Source: Solibacillus sp045640265 (GTDB lineage Bacteria > Bacillota > Bacilli > Bacillales_A > Planococcaceae). Taken from it: a stretch of 10,947 nucleotides of DNA. Numbering within the stretch: the stretch's first letter is position 1; each line of letters starts with the position of its first letter. The stretch covers positions 1 through 10,947 of the forward strand of contig JAZUES010000100.1 of assembly GCA_045640265.1 (NCBI GenBank), given 5' to 3'. The notes beneath the pieces are model-generated. The model did not search any database and was not told the origin of the DNA. It saw only the letters and a program-made list of their open reading frames with translations. The translations under genes and the position numbers were made by a program. Below, one piece after another: positions 1 through 7,482 of the stretch.

Positions 1-762
1 TTCTGCCTCACAATGAATCTTCGCTAACTTATGAGATAGTCTTAGCATTTCTTCATTTTCACTAATTTTCGTGCGTTGACCTGGTTTTAAGGTTGATAGA
101 GCAGCTATTACACCATCGATCGAACCGTGATTTTGAATTAACTGAAGTGCAGTTTTCGGACCAATTCCTTTTACACCTGGGTAGCCGTCACTCGAATCGC
201 CCATAAATGCCTTCACTTCCGCAAATTGATTCGGTGAGATGCCGTATTCTTCCACAAAACGAGCTTCTGTATACACATCGTATTCCGTATAACCCTTTTT
301 CGTAAAGGCAATCGTTGTAGAAGGGTTTAGTAATTGAAGCAAATCTTTATCGCCACTTACGACTGTAATTTGCGCATCCTCTTTCCACTTTTCAATCATT
401 GAACCGATTAAATCATCCGCTTCAAGTCCTGGTGTTCCGAAGTTTTGCCAACCTATTAGTTTAGAAACGTCTTTTGCCATATCAAACTGTGGCAGCATTT
501 CTTCCGGAGGTGCGGGGCGGTTTACTTTATAGCCGTCGTATAAATCATTGCGGAATGTTTTCGAACCCATATCCCAACAAACAGCTAAATGCGTTGGTTT
601 GATTAGATTTTGTGCGGTCAGTACATGTCTTGCAAAGCCTTGCACCCCGTTCGATGGTGTTCCGTCTTCTAAACGTATAAATTGATTCATAGCAGCCGAT
701 GCGAAAAACGAACGGAACAGCAATGCCATGCCATCAATGATTAGTAAATGTGGTTTTGTCAT
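1..762 (-). CDS. ypcP: 5'-3' exonuclease of the FEN/PolI N-domain family (YpcP-like), 3' end cut by window
   Basis: The minus strand reads open from an ATG at 762 to the window edge: 254 codons with no stop. The protein starts MTKPHLLIIDGMALLFRSFF, the opening of the 5'-3' exonuclease fold, with the first metal-binding Asp at residue 10. It continues with an Asp-containing loop (CWDMGSKTFRNDLYDGYK, about 62-79), the GLEADDLIGS acidic cluster (about 112-121), VVSGDKDLLQLL (about 134-145) and MGDSSDGYPGVKGIGPKTA (about 188-206), a helix-hairpin-helix DNA-binding element. These are the metal-site and DNA-binding motifs of the polymerase I 5' nuclease domain, but family knowledge suggests a stand-alone protein of about 290-300 residues, so some 35-45 residues are probably missing. 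The expected role is removal of RNA primers or flaps in replication and repair. An AGAGAGGA ribosome site lies at 771-778. The 68-bp gap to hutH holds its own promoter. Confidence 0.93.
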   Translation of the reverse strand, partial: MTKPHLLIIDGMALLFRSFFASAAMNQFIRLEDGTPSNGVQGFARHVLTAQNLIKPTHLAVCWDMGSKTFRNDLYDGYKVNRPAPPEEMLPQFDMAKDVSKLIGWQNFGTPGLEADDLIGSMIEKWKEDAQITVVSGDKDLLQLLNPSTTIAFTKKGYTEYDVYTEARFVEEYGISPNQFAEVKAFMGDSSDGYPGVKGIGPKTALQLIQNHGSIDGVIAALSTLKPGQRTKISENEEMLRLSHKLAKIHCEAE

Positions 763-792
763 AATATACATCCTCTCTATCTCGTAATGTTT

Positions 793-801
793 ATTATAAC
801 A
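793..801 (-). promoter_or_regulatory. Extended -10 promoter for the YpcP-like exonuclease
   Basis: On the minus strand the sequence TGTTATAAT fits the extended -10 consensus TGnTATAAT exactly: the hexamer is at 793-798 and the TG at 800-801. No good -35 hexamer is seen, as is common with extended -10 promoters. A start of transcription near 786 would leave a leader of about 24 nt with the ribosome site well placed. The -10 sits inside a small inverted repeat (TGTTT/AAACA). No T-tailed hairpin separates it from hutH, so read-through from hutH is also possible. Confidence 0.6.
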
Positions 802-830
802 AACACTTACCCTATTATCGTTTTGAAAGA

Positions 831-2315
831 TTAGTCTGACGGTAGTAAATAATCGATAATGCGATTTACATCTTTACTGAAAATACGATCCTCTGTCATG
901 CTCGGTGCTATTTTTCGTAATTCATCCCACTTTTTGCGAAGCTTCGGTGACATCTTATCAACCCCACGGTATTCTACAGCTTGTGCTGCGCAAAATGCTT
1001 CAATCGCTAACACATTACGGACATTGGCAATAATCATGCGCGCATGACGAGATCCTGTTGTCCCCATACTTACGTGGTCTTCTTGATTCGCAGATGATGG
1101 AATCGAATCAACCGAAGCTGGATGTGCGAGTGTTTTATTTTCTGACACTAAGCTTGCTGCACTGTATTGTAATATCATCGCGCCAGACTCTAATCCTGGG
1201 TTCGCACTTAAGAATGCTGGTAAGCCTTCATTTAATTGGGGATTCACTAGACGTTCGATGCGTCGCTCGGATACGTTAGCCAGCTCTGCGACGCCAATTT
1301 TTAAAAAGTCCATTGCAAAGGCAATTGGTTGACCGTGGAAGTTACCACCTGAAATAACTAAATCCCCGTCTTCAAAAATTAACGGATTGTCCGTTGCAGC
1401 ATTCATTTCTAGTTCAAGCTTTTCTTTTACATAATTTAATACTTGCCAGCTTGCGCCGTGAATTTGTGGAATGCAGCGTAATGAATATGGATCTTGCACA
1501 CGCTTTTCGCCTTGATGTGTAATCAGTTCACTGCCTTCTAACCAATCACGCATTCGAGCTGCAACGTCCATTTGTTCCTGCATATTACGTGCCTCATGAA
1601 CTGCAGGATGGAAGGCATCAATAATGCCGTATAGCGATTCCATTGTCATCGCAGCAATCCATTCACTCGCATATGCTAGCTTTTCTGCCTCAATGTAGTT
1701 CACAACCCCTTGTGCTGTCATCGCTTGTGTTCCGTTAATCAGGGCTAACCCTTCTTTTGCTTGTAGTTCGATTGGGGCTAAGTTATGTGCTTCAAATACT
1801 TTGTTTGAACATGTGCGCACGCCTTTAATCCATACTTCGCCTTCCCCAATAATGGCGAGCACTAAATGGGAAAGTGGCGCTAAATCTCCTGAAGCACCGA
1901 GCGAACCTTGCTGTGGAATTACCGGATTGACCTCTTCGTTAATCATCCATAATAGACGCTCTAGTACTTCCATTCGAATACCCGATAACCCTTTTAATAA
2001 AGCATTCAAACGTAACACCATCATTGTTTTTGAAACCTTTTCAGGGAATGGCTCACCAAACCCACATGCATGTGAGCGAATTAAATTTAATTGGAGCTTA
2101 CTCACTTCTTGTTCTGCAATTTTTACATCACTAAATTTTCCGAAGCCTGTGTTAATGCCGTATACCGTTTTATCTTGCTGTACGATGCGTTCTACTGCTT
2201 GACGACTTTTTTCAACGCTTGCAATGGCCTCTTGTGCAATTTCTACTTTTTCATTGCCGTATAAAATGCTTGCTAATTGCTCAATTGATAAATTTTGTCC
2301 GTTTAATTGAATCAT
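831..2315 (-). CDS. hutH: Histidine ammonia-lyase (histidase)
   Basis: This enzyme deaminates L-histidine to trans-urocanate and ammonia, the first step of histidine breakdown, in the cytosol. The 494-residue protein carries the whole family signature. There is YGINTGFGKFSD from Tyr52 and GSLGASGDLAPLSHL with Ala-Ser-Gly at 141-143, which cyclises to the MIO cofactor. INGTQAM (193-199), RVQDPYSLRCIPQ (272-284), MNAATDNPL (304-312) and SGGNFHGQP (322-330) follow. I place the start at the ATG at 2315 (MIQLNGQNL) because an AAGGGG ribosome site at 2325-2330 lies 9 nt ahead. The frame is open 11 codons further, but those residues look unrelated to the family and lack a ribosome site. The C-terminus is slightly shorter than in the B. 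subtilis enzyme (about 508 residues, from memory). No hutP, hutU, hutI, hutG or hutM is next to it. The ypcP gene follows after 68 bp. Confidence 0.97.
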   Translation of the reverse strand: MIQLNGQNLSIEQLASILYGNEKVEIAQEAIASVEKSRQAVERIVQQDKTVYGINTGFGKFSDVKIAEQEVSKLQLNLIRSHACGFGEPFPEKVSKTMMVLRLNALLKGLSGIRMEVLERLLWMINEEVNPVIPQQGSLGASGDLAPLSHLVLAIIGEGEVWIKGVRTCSNKVFEAHNLAPIELQAKEGLALINGTQAMTAQGVVNYIEAEKLAYASEWIAAMTMESLYGIIDAFHPAVHEARNMQEQMDVAARMRDWLEGSELITHQGEKRVQDPYSLRCIPQIHGASWQVLNYVKEKLELEMNAATDNPLIFEDGDLVISGGNFHGQPIAFAMDFLKIGVAELANVSERRIERLVNPQLNEGLPAFLSANPGLESGAMILQYSAASLVSENKTLAHPASVDSIPSSANQEDHVSMGTTGSRHARMIIANVRNVLAIEAFCAAQAVEYRGVDKMSPKLRKKWDELRKIAPSMTEDRIFSKDVNRIIDYLLPSD

Positions 2316-2538
2316 CCAACCCATCCCCTTGCATTTTTTCGAAACCATAAAAATTTGTTAATTTTATTATTGTATAAATAGAAAATTATTTCTACTTATA
2401 TTTATTTATTTTTCATGTATTTTCTATTAAATAACTTATTTTATAACGTTTAATACATATTTACCTCGATTTTATTTATTGCGTTAATAAGCTATCTCAC
2501 TATCGTTTCAGTATTTTACTATACTAAAGTGATAATGC
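2316..2538 (-). promoter_or_regulatory. Upstream region of hutH, very AT-rich, probable promoter and possible CodY-like site
   Basis: These 223 bp hold no gene. Candidate promoter parts on the minus strand are TTGCAT with TAAAAT 16 nt downstream (roughly 2511-2538), which would give a leader of nearly 200 nt. The weak match to the -35 consensus makes this uncertain. Closer to the gene, the minus strand contains AATTTTCTATTTATA (2373-2387), agreeing at 10 of 15 positions with the CodY consensus AATTTTCWGAAAATT; only the left half is good. CodY and histidine control hut genes in B. subtilis, so such a site would make sense, but in DNA this AT-rich a half-match is expected by chance. No hutP-type antiterminator hairpin is seen. 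Confidence 0.3.
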
Positions 2539-2566
2539 AAAAAAGAGATCCTTTAAAAGGATCTCT
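2539..2566 (-). terminator. Rho-independent terminator of the osmC-like/ABC1 kinase operon
   Basis: On the minus strand, 4 nt after the kinase stop codon, AGAGATCC and GGATCTCT (2544-2551 and 2559-2566) form a perfect 8-bp stem around a 7-nt loop. The last stem base merges into a run of six T (2539-2544). The orientation fits the operon upstream and insulates hutH. Confidence 0.9.
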
Positions 2567-2570
2567 GACG

Positions 2571-4568
2571 TTATTTTGTTCTTTTCATATCCCGTATTGC
2601 TTGAATGGACAGACGTACGAGTAGAATTGCACATAAAAATAGCCCTAAGTAGGCTGCTGTATTTAAATACACCGCATACGCTGTACGAATAAATTGTGAA
2701 ATAGCAAGTAAGGCAACCGAAATGATGCCGAACGTAATGCCGACAAGCAATAACACAAAACGTGAAAACAGCTGGGTCACGAACATTGCATTCACTTTAT
2801 CTGAAAAAATATCATGGTGTAAGATGATTTTTCCACTCTCTACTTTTTTGAACAATTGATCAATACGGCGTGGAACTTTTCTCAAATTTGGTAGCATTAA
2901 TGCCAATTCTTCTTCAAGCAATTGCTTCGTGGCGCGTGGCTCTTTAAACGGCTTGATTAGGCTTGATTTTAAATAGTCATTTGAGAAATCCTTCACTTCG
3001 CTAAAAATTCCAAAGCCAGGATAAATGATTCTTAATGTGCCATCTAACGTAACGACCGCGCGTAATGCCACGCTCACCGATGGGTAAAAATGCAAACCGA
3101 AGTCTCTTACAACAGAGAAAATTGAGTAAATAAGTACATCTGTTGGAATTTGAGATACAAAGTTAATCTTCAATAAAATTTGGCTAATAGCTTGCTCCAT
3201 TTCATGGCGATTAATATCCTCAGCATTTTCAACAAGCAAGCTAATCCCATCAACAACTAATGCTGCGTCATTTTGATGAATACCCACTAAAAAATACTTT
3301 AACCCGTCCTGTTGCTGCACGGCCAAGCGACCGACCGCACCGTAATCAAGCATTGCTAACTTCCCTGTATCCTGCTCCAAATAAATGTTACCTGGATGTG
3401 GGTCTGCGTGGAAAATACCCGAAATAAGTGCTTGCTCTAAAAACGCATAAAGTAAGTTTTTTGCAAATACATGCCGATTCACCTGCTCCGCTTGAAACAA
3501 ATCATTTGCAACGGAAACGGATTTCCCTTTGACTAACTCCATCACTAAAATATTTTCATTTGACACGTTATGAAACACTTTTGGTACTTTTACGTCCATC
3601 TTTCCCATTTGAACGATATTCTCCATTTGTTCCATATTGCGAGCTTCAATATTAAAGTCGATTTCTTCTCTTAACGCCACGCTAAAACCTTTTGCTAAAT
3701 CATAAAAGCCTAAGTTTTCCGCCCATTGAGATTTACTTGTAATCCAGCCTGCAAACTCCATTAAAATCGTCAAATCCTCCGTCATGACGCCCTTTACTTC
3801 AGGACGTAACAGCTTCACGACAACAGGCTCATTTGTATCTTTTAACACTGCCTTATGTACTTGGCCGATAGATGCGGAAGCTAATGGATTTTTATCAATG
3901 AAAGAAAATATTTGCAACTCTTGTCCTTTAAAATTTTCTTTTAAAATAGCATCTACTTGCTGTTCTGATAGTGGCTTCACATGCCGCTGAAGCTTCTCTA
4001 ATTCCTCGATAAAAATAGGTGGTAGTAGCTCTTTTCGTGTAGAAAGCACTTGCCCAAACTTGACGAAAATTCCACCACATTGCTCTAATGTATCACGTAG
4101 CGCTTTTGCAAATTCACGTTCATCTTCTCTTGAACGAGCGTATTTCACCGTGCGTGTCACACCATTTCTTACCGCAATACTCACGACTTGACGCAAGCGT
4201 TTTTGACGGCGCCAATACGTGATAAGCGTTTTAAAATACGAGCGTCGCCCAACTGGTGTGCCGTTTTCATTTAATTCGATAGGATCAAATAACTCAAAAA
4301 ATAAATACAATAGCATCGAAATAAGAAGCATGCTGCCTAGCCATAAAAGAGTAGAAACATTAATGACATTCGATACAATATTACCGTCATAATAACTTGC
4401 ATCTCTTAAATAGGTGTACCAAAATACAAATGTCGTAAACGCCACACTAATAATGACCGATAAAATTCGTTTTCCTAAGCTTACTTCAGATCCGATTAAC
4501 CGCCCACTTATAAAAAAGATAAGTATAGCGGCAACGGCTAATTGAATGATTACTGAAACCATATCCAT
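2571..4568 (-). CDS. Membrane-anchored ABC1/UbiB/AarF-type atypical protein kinase-like protein
   Basis: A member of the ABC1/ADCK/UbiB family of kinase-like ATPases, which support isoprenoid quinone or lipid homeostasis in other organisms. The substrate is unknown here, and this host probably makes menaquinone. In the 665-residue form I see the KxGQ motif (KFGQ, 170-173), the Ala-rich nucleotide loop ASASIGQVH (230-238), the VVVK lysine at 252, ExD in EEIDF (about 302-304), catalytic HADPHPGN (387-394) and a metal-binding LDYG (407-410), where most relatives have LDFG. Two hydrophobic helices close the protein (about 604-625 and 638-655). Unusually, about 95 residues with three hydrophobic helices (about 4-22, 36-54, 72-93) precede the usual family start. 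The frame opens with TTG at 4571, but the ATG at 4568 lies 7 nt from GGGGAG and is preferred. It follows the OsmC gene by 12 bp, so they share an operon. Confidence 0.93.
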   Translation of the reverse strand: MDMVSVIIQLAVAAILIFFISGRLIGSEVSLGKRILSVIISVAFTTFVFWYTYLRDASYYDGNIVSNVINVSTLLWLGSMLLISMLLYLFFELFDPIELNENGTPVGRRSYFKTLITYWRRQKRLRQVVSIAVRNGVTRTVKYARSREDEREFAKALRDTLEQCGGIFVKFGQVLSTRKELLPPIFIEELEKLQRHVKPLSEQQVDAILKENFKGQELQIFSFIDKNPLASASIGQVHKAVLKDTNEPVVVKLLRPEVKGVMTEDLTILMEFAGWITSKSQWAENLGFYDLAKGFSVALREEIDFNIEARNMEQMENIVQMGKMDVKVPKVFHNVSNENILVMELVKGKSVSVANDLFQAEQVNRHVFAKNLLYAFLEQALISGIFHADPHPGNIYLEQDTGKLAMLDYGAVGRLAVQQQDGLKYFLVGIHQNDAALVVDGISLLVENAEDINRHEMEQAISQILLKINFVSQIPTDVLIYSIFSVVRDFGLHFYPSVSVALRAVVTLDGTLRIIYPGFGIFSEVKDFSNDYLKSSLIKPFKEPRATKQLLEEELALMLPNLRKVPRRIDQLFKKVESGKIILHHDIFSDKVNAMFVTQLFSRFVLLLVGITFGIISVALLAISQFIRTAYAVYLNTAAYLGLFLCAILLVRLSIQAIRDMKRTK

Positions 4569-4580
4569 CAAATCGCTCCC

Positions 4581-5015
4581 CTACTTTAACGTAAGATGTA
4601 CTTGGATGTTTACATTCCCTTTTAACGCTTTACTAATCATACAGGTTTCCTCTGCTTTATATGCATAACGCTCTGCTAAACGAATAGCGCGCTCAGATTG
4701 TTCCTGTAGCTGTATTTCCACAGAATGATGAATTTCTTTATAAGTGAATACAGCGTTTGTCACGTCAACATGCCCTTCTGACTTTAAATCAAGCTTCGCC
4801 TCAATATCACTTCGTTCAAGCATCGCAGCTAGTGTGATTAAATAACAAGTTGCAGCCGCACCAAGTAACATTTCATCTGGATTAGTACCAACACCTGGTC
4901 CATCCATTTCAGGTGGAATTGAGATTTTCGTTGAAAGTCGTTCTGCCTTTAAATTTCCGACAGCATTACGACTACCTGGCCAATCAAGTTTTGCTGTAAA
5001 TGTATGGATTGTCAT
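4581..5015 (-). CDS. OsmC/Ohr-family peroxiredoxin-like protein
   Basis: A 144-residue cytosolic protein of the OsmC/Ohr superfamily, thiol-dependent enzymes that reduce organic hydroperoxides. Both family cysteines are present: Cys57 in LLGAAATCYLITLA and Cys125 in KAEETCMISKALKGNV. The middle segment TNPDEMLLGAAATCY is the usual signature before the first cysteine, and length matches the family. The sequence does not let me decide between the OsmC, Ohr and YhfA-like branches; the PPEMDGPGVGTNPDE stretch leans toward OsmC. The start at 5015 is supported by a GGGTGA ribosome site 6 nt away. It is the first gene of a two-gene unit with the ABC1 kinase, 12 bp apart. A link between peroxide defence and membrane quinone or lipid maintenance is a reasonable inference only. 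Confidence 0.92.
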   Translation of the reverse strand: MTIHTFTAKLDWPGSRNAVGNLKAERLSTKISIPPEMDGPGVGTNPDEMLLGAAATCYLITLAAMLERSDIEAKLDLKSEGHVDVTNAVFTYKEIHHSVEIQLQEQSERAIRLAERYAYKAEETCMISKALKGNVNIQVHLTLK

Positions 5016-5041
5016 TTGCTCTCACCCATTTCTTTTTTCTA

Positions 5042-5050
5042 ACTATAACA
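5042..5050 (-). promoter_or_regulatory. Extended -10 promoter of the osmC-like/ABC1 kinase operon
   Basis: Minus-strand TGTTATAGT: -10 hexamer TATAGT at 5042-5047 and TG at 5049-5050, one mismatch from TGnTATAAT. There is no convincing -35. Transcription would begin near 5035, giving a short leader ending in the ribosome site of the OsmC gene. It lies just after the terminator of the upstream ligase gene, consistent with an independent unit. Confidence 0.55.
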
Positions 5051-5082
5051 TTATTTTGAAATGGATAACCTCATTACCCATA

Positions 5083-5125
5083 AAATAACAAAACCCATCA
5101 ACAAGTTTTGCACTCATTGATGGGT
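5083..5125 (-). terminator. Rho-independent terminator of the ATP-grasp ligase gene
   Basis: On the minus strand, 14 nt after the ligase stop, ACCCATCAA and TTGATGGGT (5117-5125 and 5093-5101) form a perfect 9-bp stem with a 15-nt loop. It is followed by a T-rich tail, TTTGTTATTTT. The plus-strand side is not T-rich, so it acts in one direction. Confidence 0.88.
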
Positions 5126-5139
5126 CTTTGAAAGTGTGA

Positions 5140-6354
5140 TTACCACACGTTTTCTTTATATTTTTTATAGTAGTTCACTTGGCGGATGAACATGTAAATT
5201 TTGCGTTTAAAATGTTTGTCTTGTTTATAGAATAATGGGTTGACCATTTTTTTCTCGCGAATTAATCGCACAATATCTTTTTTCACCGCTGCATCATCAA
5301 CGAAGTTTTTCAGTACAATTTTCGGAACAACAGAGAACAATACGTCCCCTTTTAAGTACTCACATTCCTTCGAACGATTATAAATTAAATCCTCTACAAA
5401 GTTGCGCGCTAAGTTATTGCCCATTGCATTAATATAATAGCTTGAACGCCCTTGACGGATGTTTACTTCAAACACTTTGAATTTGCCGTCGCGTTCATCA
5501 TATTTTAAGTCAAAGTTACCATATCCACGGTAGCCAACTGCTTCTAAAAAGCCGCGCAATTTTGTCATGACCTCTTCATTGTAACGTGTGATGAGCGCCG
5601 TATAGTTACCGATAGCTGTTTTCGTATGTTCTTGCAAGACGACTTGTGCAAACGATACAAGCTGTGTTTTGCCTTTCGAGTTCACATAAACAACAGAATC
5701 CCACATTGCCGTATCATCACCAGGAATATAATCTTGGATAATCAATTGATCTTGATAGCCACTGTTTTTAATCATGTTAATGACTTTTTGAACTTCTTCT
5801 ATGCTTTCCACTTTGAATACTTTTGCTTGTCCTTCAAATGGATGACGGCTATATTCAATCCCGTTACTTGGTTTAATGATGACTGGATACATCATGTCTT
5901 GTTCGAAATCACCATCTGTTTTACAATCGTAAAAAATTGTAGTTGGAATATCGATGTCGTACTGAGCACAAAGCTTATAGAAGTTCGATTTGATTTGTAA
6001 ATCGTTCATTAAATCTTCTTCGATATAGTTAAATACGAAGTAATTTTTTAAGATATCACGGTTTTCAATAATTAATCGCACGTATAAATCGTTTGTTCCG
6101 ACTAAAACTAATTTTTCCGCTTCACCTTCGTATTTTTTTGCTACATTAATTAAAATTTTCGCAAACTGTGATGGATCGGCTAATTTTGTGTCATATTCGA
6201 TTGCTCGTGGAATCGTACTTAAATTTGTAAATGGTAAGACACCTTTCCCAACTATAATGGGATGAATTTTATATTCTTCATGGAATGAAATCGCCATGTT
6301 GTATGCATTAATATCTGTACCTACAATAATCGGCAAAAATGGTTGTTGGCTCAT
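5140..6354 (-). CDS. ATP-grasp carboxylate-amine ligase, probable peptidoglycan D-Asp/D-Glu ligase
   Basis: A 404-residue ATP-grasp enzyme. Visible parts are an N-terminal Rossmann-like domain (FLPIIVGTDINAYNMAISFH, 6-25), the ATP lysine in YPVIIKPSNGIEYS (Lys161), the hinge IIQDYIPGDD (205-214), then FDLKYD (281-286) and FEVNIRQGRSS (295-305), where Glu296 and Asn298 are the expected Mg2+ ligands. Length, the opening GTD-N-YxMAxSFHEEY and the EVNIRQGRSS end recall the Enterococcus faecium D-aspartate ligase AslFm, from memory. That enzyme adds D-Asp to the lysine side chain of the peptidoglycan precursor. Planococcaceae often have Lys-D-Asp or Lys-D-Glu bridges, so a D-amino-acid ligase is plausible; the substrate is inferred. 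No racemase gene is adjacent. The ribosome site AGAGG (6364-6368) supports the start. It is monocistronic, with its own terminator, and divergent from the DUF4003-like gene. Confidence 0.85.
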   Translation of the reverse strand: MSQQPFLPIIVGTDINAYNMAISFHEEYKIHPIIVGKGVLPFTNLSTIPRAIEYDTKLADPSQFAKILINVAKKYEGEAEKLVLVGTNDLYVRLIIENRDILKNYFVFNYIEEDLMNDLQIKSNFYKLCAQYDIDIPTTIFYDCKTDGDFEQDMMYPVIIKPSNGIEYSRHPFEGQAKVFKVESIEEVQKVINMIKNSGYQDQLIIQDYIPGDDTAMWDSVVYVNSKGKTQLVSFAQVVLQEHTKTAIGNYTALITRYNEEVMTKLRGFLEAVGYRGYGNFDLKYDERDGKFKVFEVNIRQGRSSYYINAMGNNLARNFVEDLIYNRSKECEYLKGDVLFSVVPKIVLKNFVDDAAVKKDIVRLIREKKMVNPLFYKQDKHFKRKIYMFIRQVNYYKKYKENVW

Positions 6355-6441
6355 AACTTTCTTCCTCTCAATTCTATCAACGAGCTACGTCAGCTTTTTA
6401 AAATAATTACTTATCTATCATACAATACTCTTTTGAATTAT

Positions 6442-6457
6442 GCTTGAATTCACAAGC
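6442..6457. repeat. Small inverted repeat in the divergent intergenic region
   Basis: GCTTG-AATTCA-CAAGC, a perfect 5-bp dyad with a 6-nt spacer, between the divergent ligase and DUF4003-like genes. The left arm also belongs to a direct repeat TTGAATT (6433-6439 and 6444-6450). It could be an operator, but dyads this short occur often by chance. Confidence 0.3.
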
Positions 6458-6486
6458 TTATTTTCATCTATTCTCTACTCAGTTAT

Positions 6487-6513
6487 TGAAACTTCCGCTA
6501 AGTTGAAACGTAC
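6487..6513 (+). promoter_or_regulatory. ECF sigma factor (SigW-type) promoter of the DUF4003-like gene
   Basis: TGAAAC at 6487-6492, exactly 16 nt, then CGTAC at 6509-6513. This matches the B. subtilis SigW-type consensus TGAAAC-N16/17-CGTA fully. Transcription would start about 6-9 nt downstream, immediately before the AGGGG ribosome site (6522-6526). The TTGAAAC heptamer also occurs twice, 17 nt apart (6486 and 6503), so a direct-repeat operator is an alternative reading. Promoter function is inferred from sequence. Confidence 0.6.
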
Positions 6514-6534
6514 TACTTATTAGGGGTGATAAAA

Positions 6535-7461
6535 ATGAACGAGCGCTTGCAATTATTTTTCGACAATCTTGATAAAATACAGCTTTATTTTGGAAGCGAT
6601 GCGAATAAGTTTGCTAATAATTTAGCCTTAAAACTAACCGTTCGAAACATTCGTTTTAATTATGAAGATTATGAAATCGTGCAGCAGCAAATTAAGGCGC
6701 ATACGAAGTGGTATCAATTTTTCAGTATGAGTTTACCAATTTGTCATGCTTACTACGTCCACTTTGCGAAAACACCTGAAAAAATACCACATGCCTTACA
6801 TATGTATAAACTTTTGACGAAAAAATTCAATCGAGGTGACCAATGCTATTTAGCAGCAATACATATTGAGTCAGAACAATCCATTCAAAAAATTGAAGCA
6901 TTAATTAAAGAATTAATGAAGCAACCAAGCTTAAAACATTCGAATTTAGCGACCAATACTTGCACAATTTTAGCCGCACGTCCTGAATCACCGCAACAAT
7001 TAGCAATTACGTTTGAAAAATACTATCAAGCATTGGTTTCCATAGGCTTTATACGAAACAAGGAAACAAAAAATTGCGCCCTATTATTAACAATTGGCAC
7101 AGGTATGTATTGTGAAGAGACATTTAACTATGTACAAACTCTTACTACCTTCATTCAAAAACGCGAAATTTCGGTGCTAGTTTGTCACTATAATACGATT
7201 GCACTGCTTGCATTAGCAAAATTTGAAATCGTCCAATTCCCGGCACTTTATGATATTCACGAAGAAATTTGCCGAAAGCTGAAAATTAAACAAAACCATT
7301 GTAATTCTTTATTAATGGCCGCTCAAATTTATACGTCCAATGAAGCGATTGGGGATTTGCTGACTTATGAGCTCGATTATGCTGATTTTATGTACGCAGC
7401 AATCAATGATAATTTTGACAGTGGAAGTCGTCATGATGGTTATGGCGGTGGTGAGGATTGA
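6535..7461 (+). CDS. Uncharacterised protein, DUF4003-like
   Basis: A 308-residue soluble, largely helical protein with no signal peptide or membrane helix. It resembles the DUF4003 family of Bacillales proteins of unknown function (roughly 300-350 residues); this is by general likeness, not by a diagnostic motif. Visible features are a hydrophilic N-terminus (MNERLQLFFDNLDKIQLYF), an FSxSLP segment near 62-67, scattered cysteines and a flexible glycine-rich tail ending SGSRHDGYGGGED. I see no catalytic motif. The frame opens at GTG 6526, but that GTG lies in the ribosome site; ATG 6535 is 8 nt from AGGGG and is chosen. It is a single-gene unit with its own terminator and an apparent ECF-sigma promoter. 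It diverges from a probable cell-wall ligase, which hints at an envelope-stress setting without proving a role. Confidence 0.85.
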   Translation: MNERLQLFFDNLDKIQLYFGSDANKFANNLALKLTVRNIRFNYEDYEIVQQQIKAHTKWYQFFSMSLPICHAYYVHFAKTPEKIPHALHMYKLLTKKFNRGDQCYLAAIHIESEQSIQKIEALIKELMKQPSLKHSNLATNTCTILAARPESPQQLAITFEKYYQALVSIGFIRNKETKNCALLLTIGTGMYCEETFNYVQTLTTFIQKREISVLVCHYNTIALLALAKFEIVQFPALYDIHEEICRKLKIKQNHCNSLLMAAQIYTSNEAIGDLLTYELDYADFMYAAINDNFDSGSRHDGYGGGED

Positions 7462-7482
7462 TGAATGTCGACAACCAAAAGT

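Noticed and set aside
1801..2202. Plus-strand frame of 133 codons opposite hutH
   Set aside because: Antisense shadow of hutH. hutH has intact motifs throughout.
2316..2348. Upstream extension of hutH by 11 codons
   Set aside because: The extra residues do not resemble histidase N-termini, and the ribosome site sits inside this extension, ahead of the ATG at 2315.
5626..6000. Plus-strand frame of 124 codons opposite the ATP-grasp ligase
   Set aside because: Antisense shadow of a gene with intact ATP-grasp motifs; no ribosome site.
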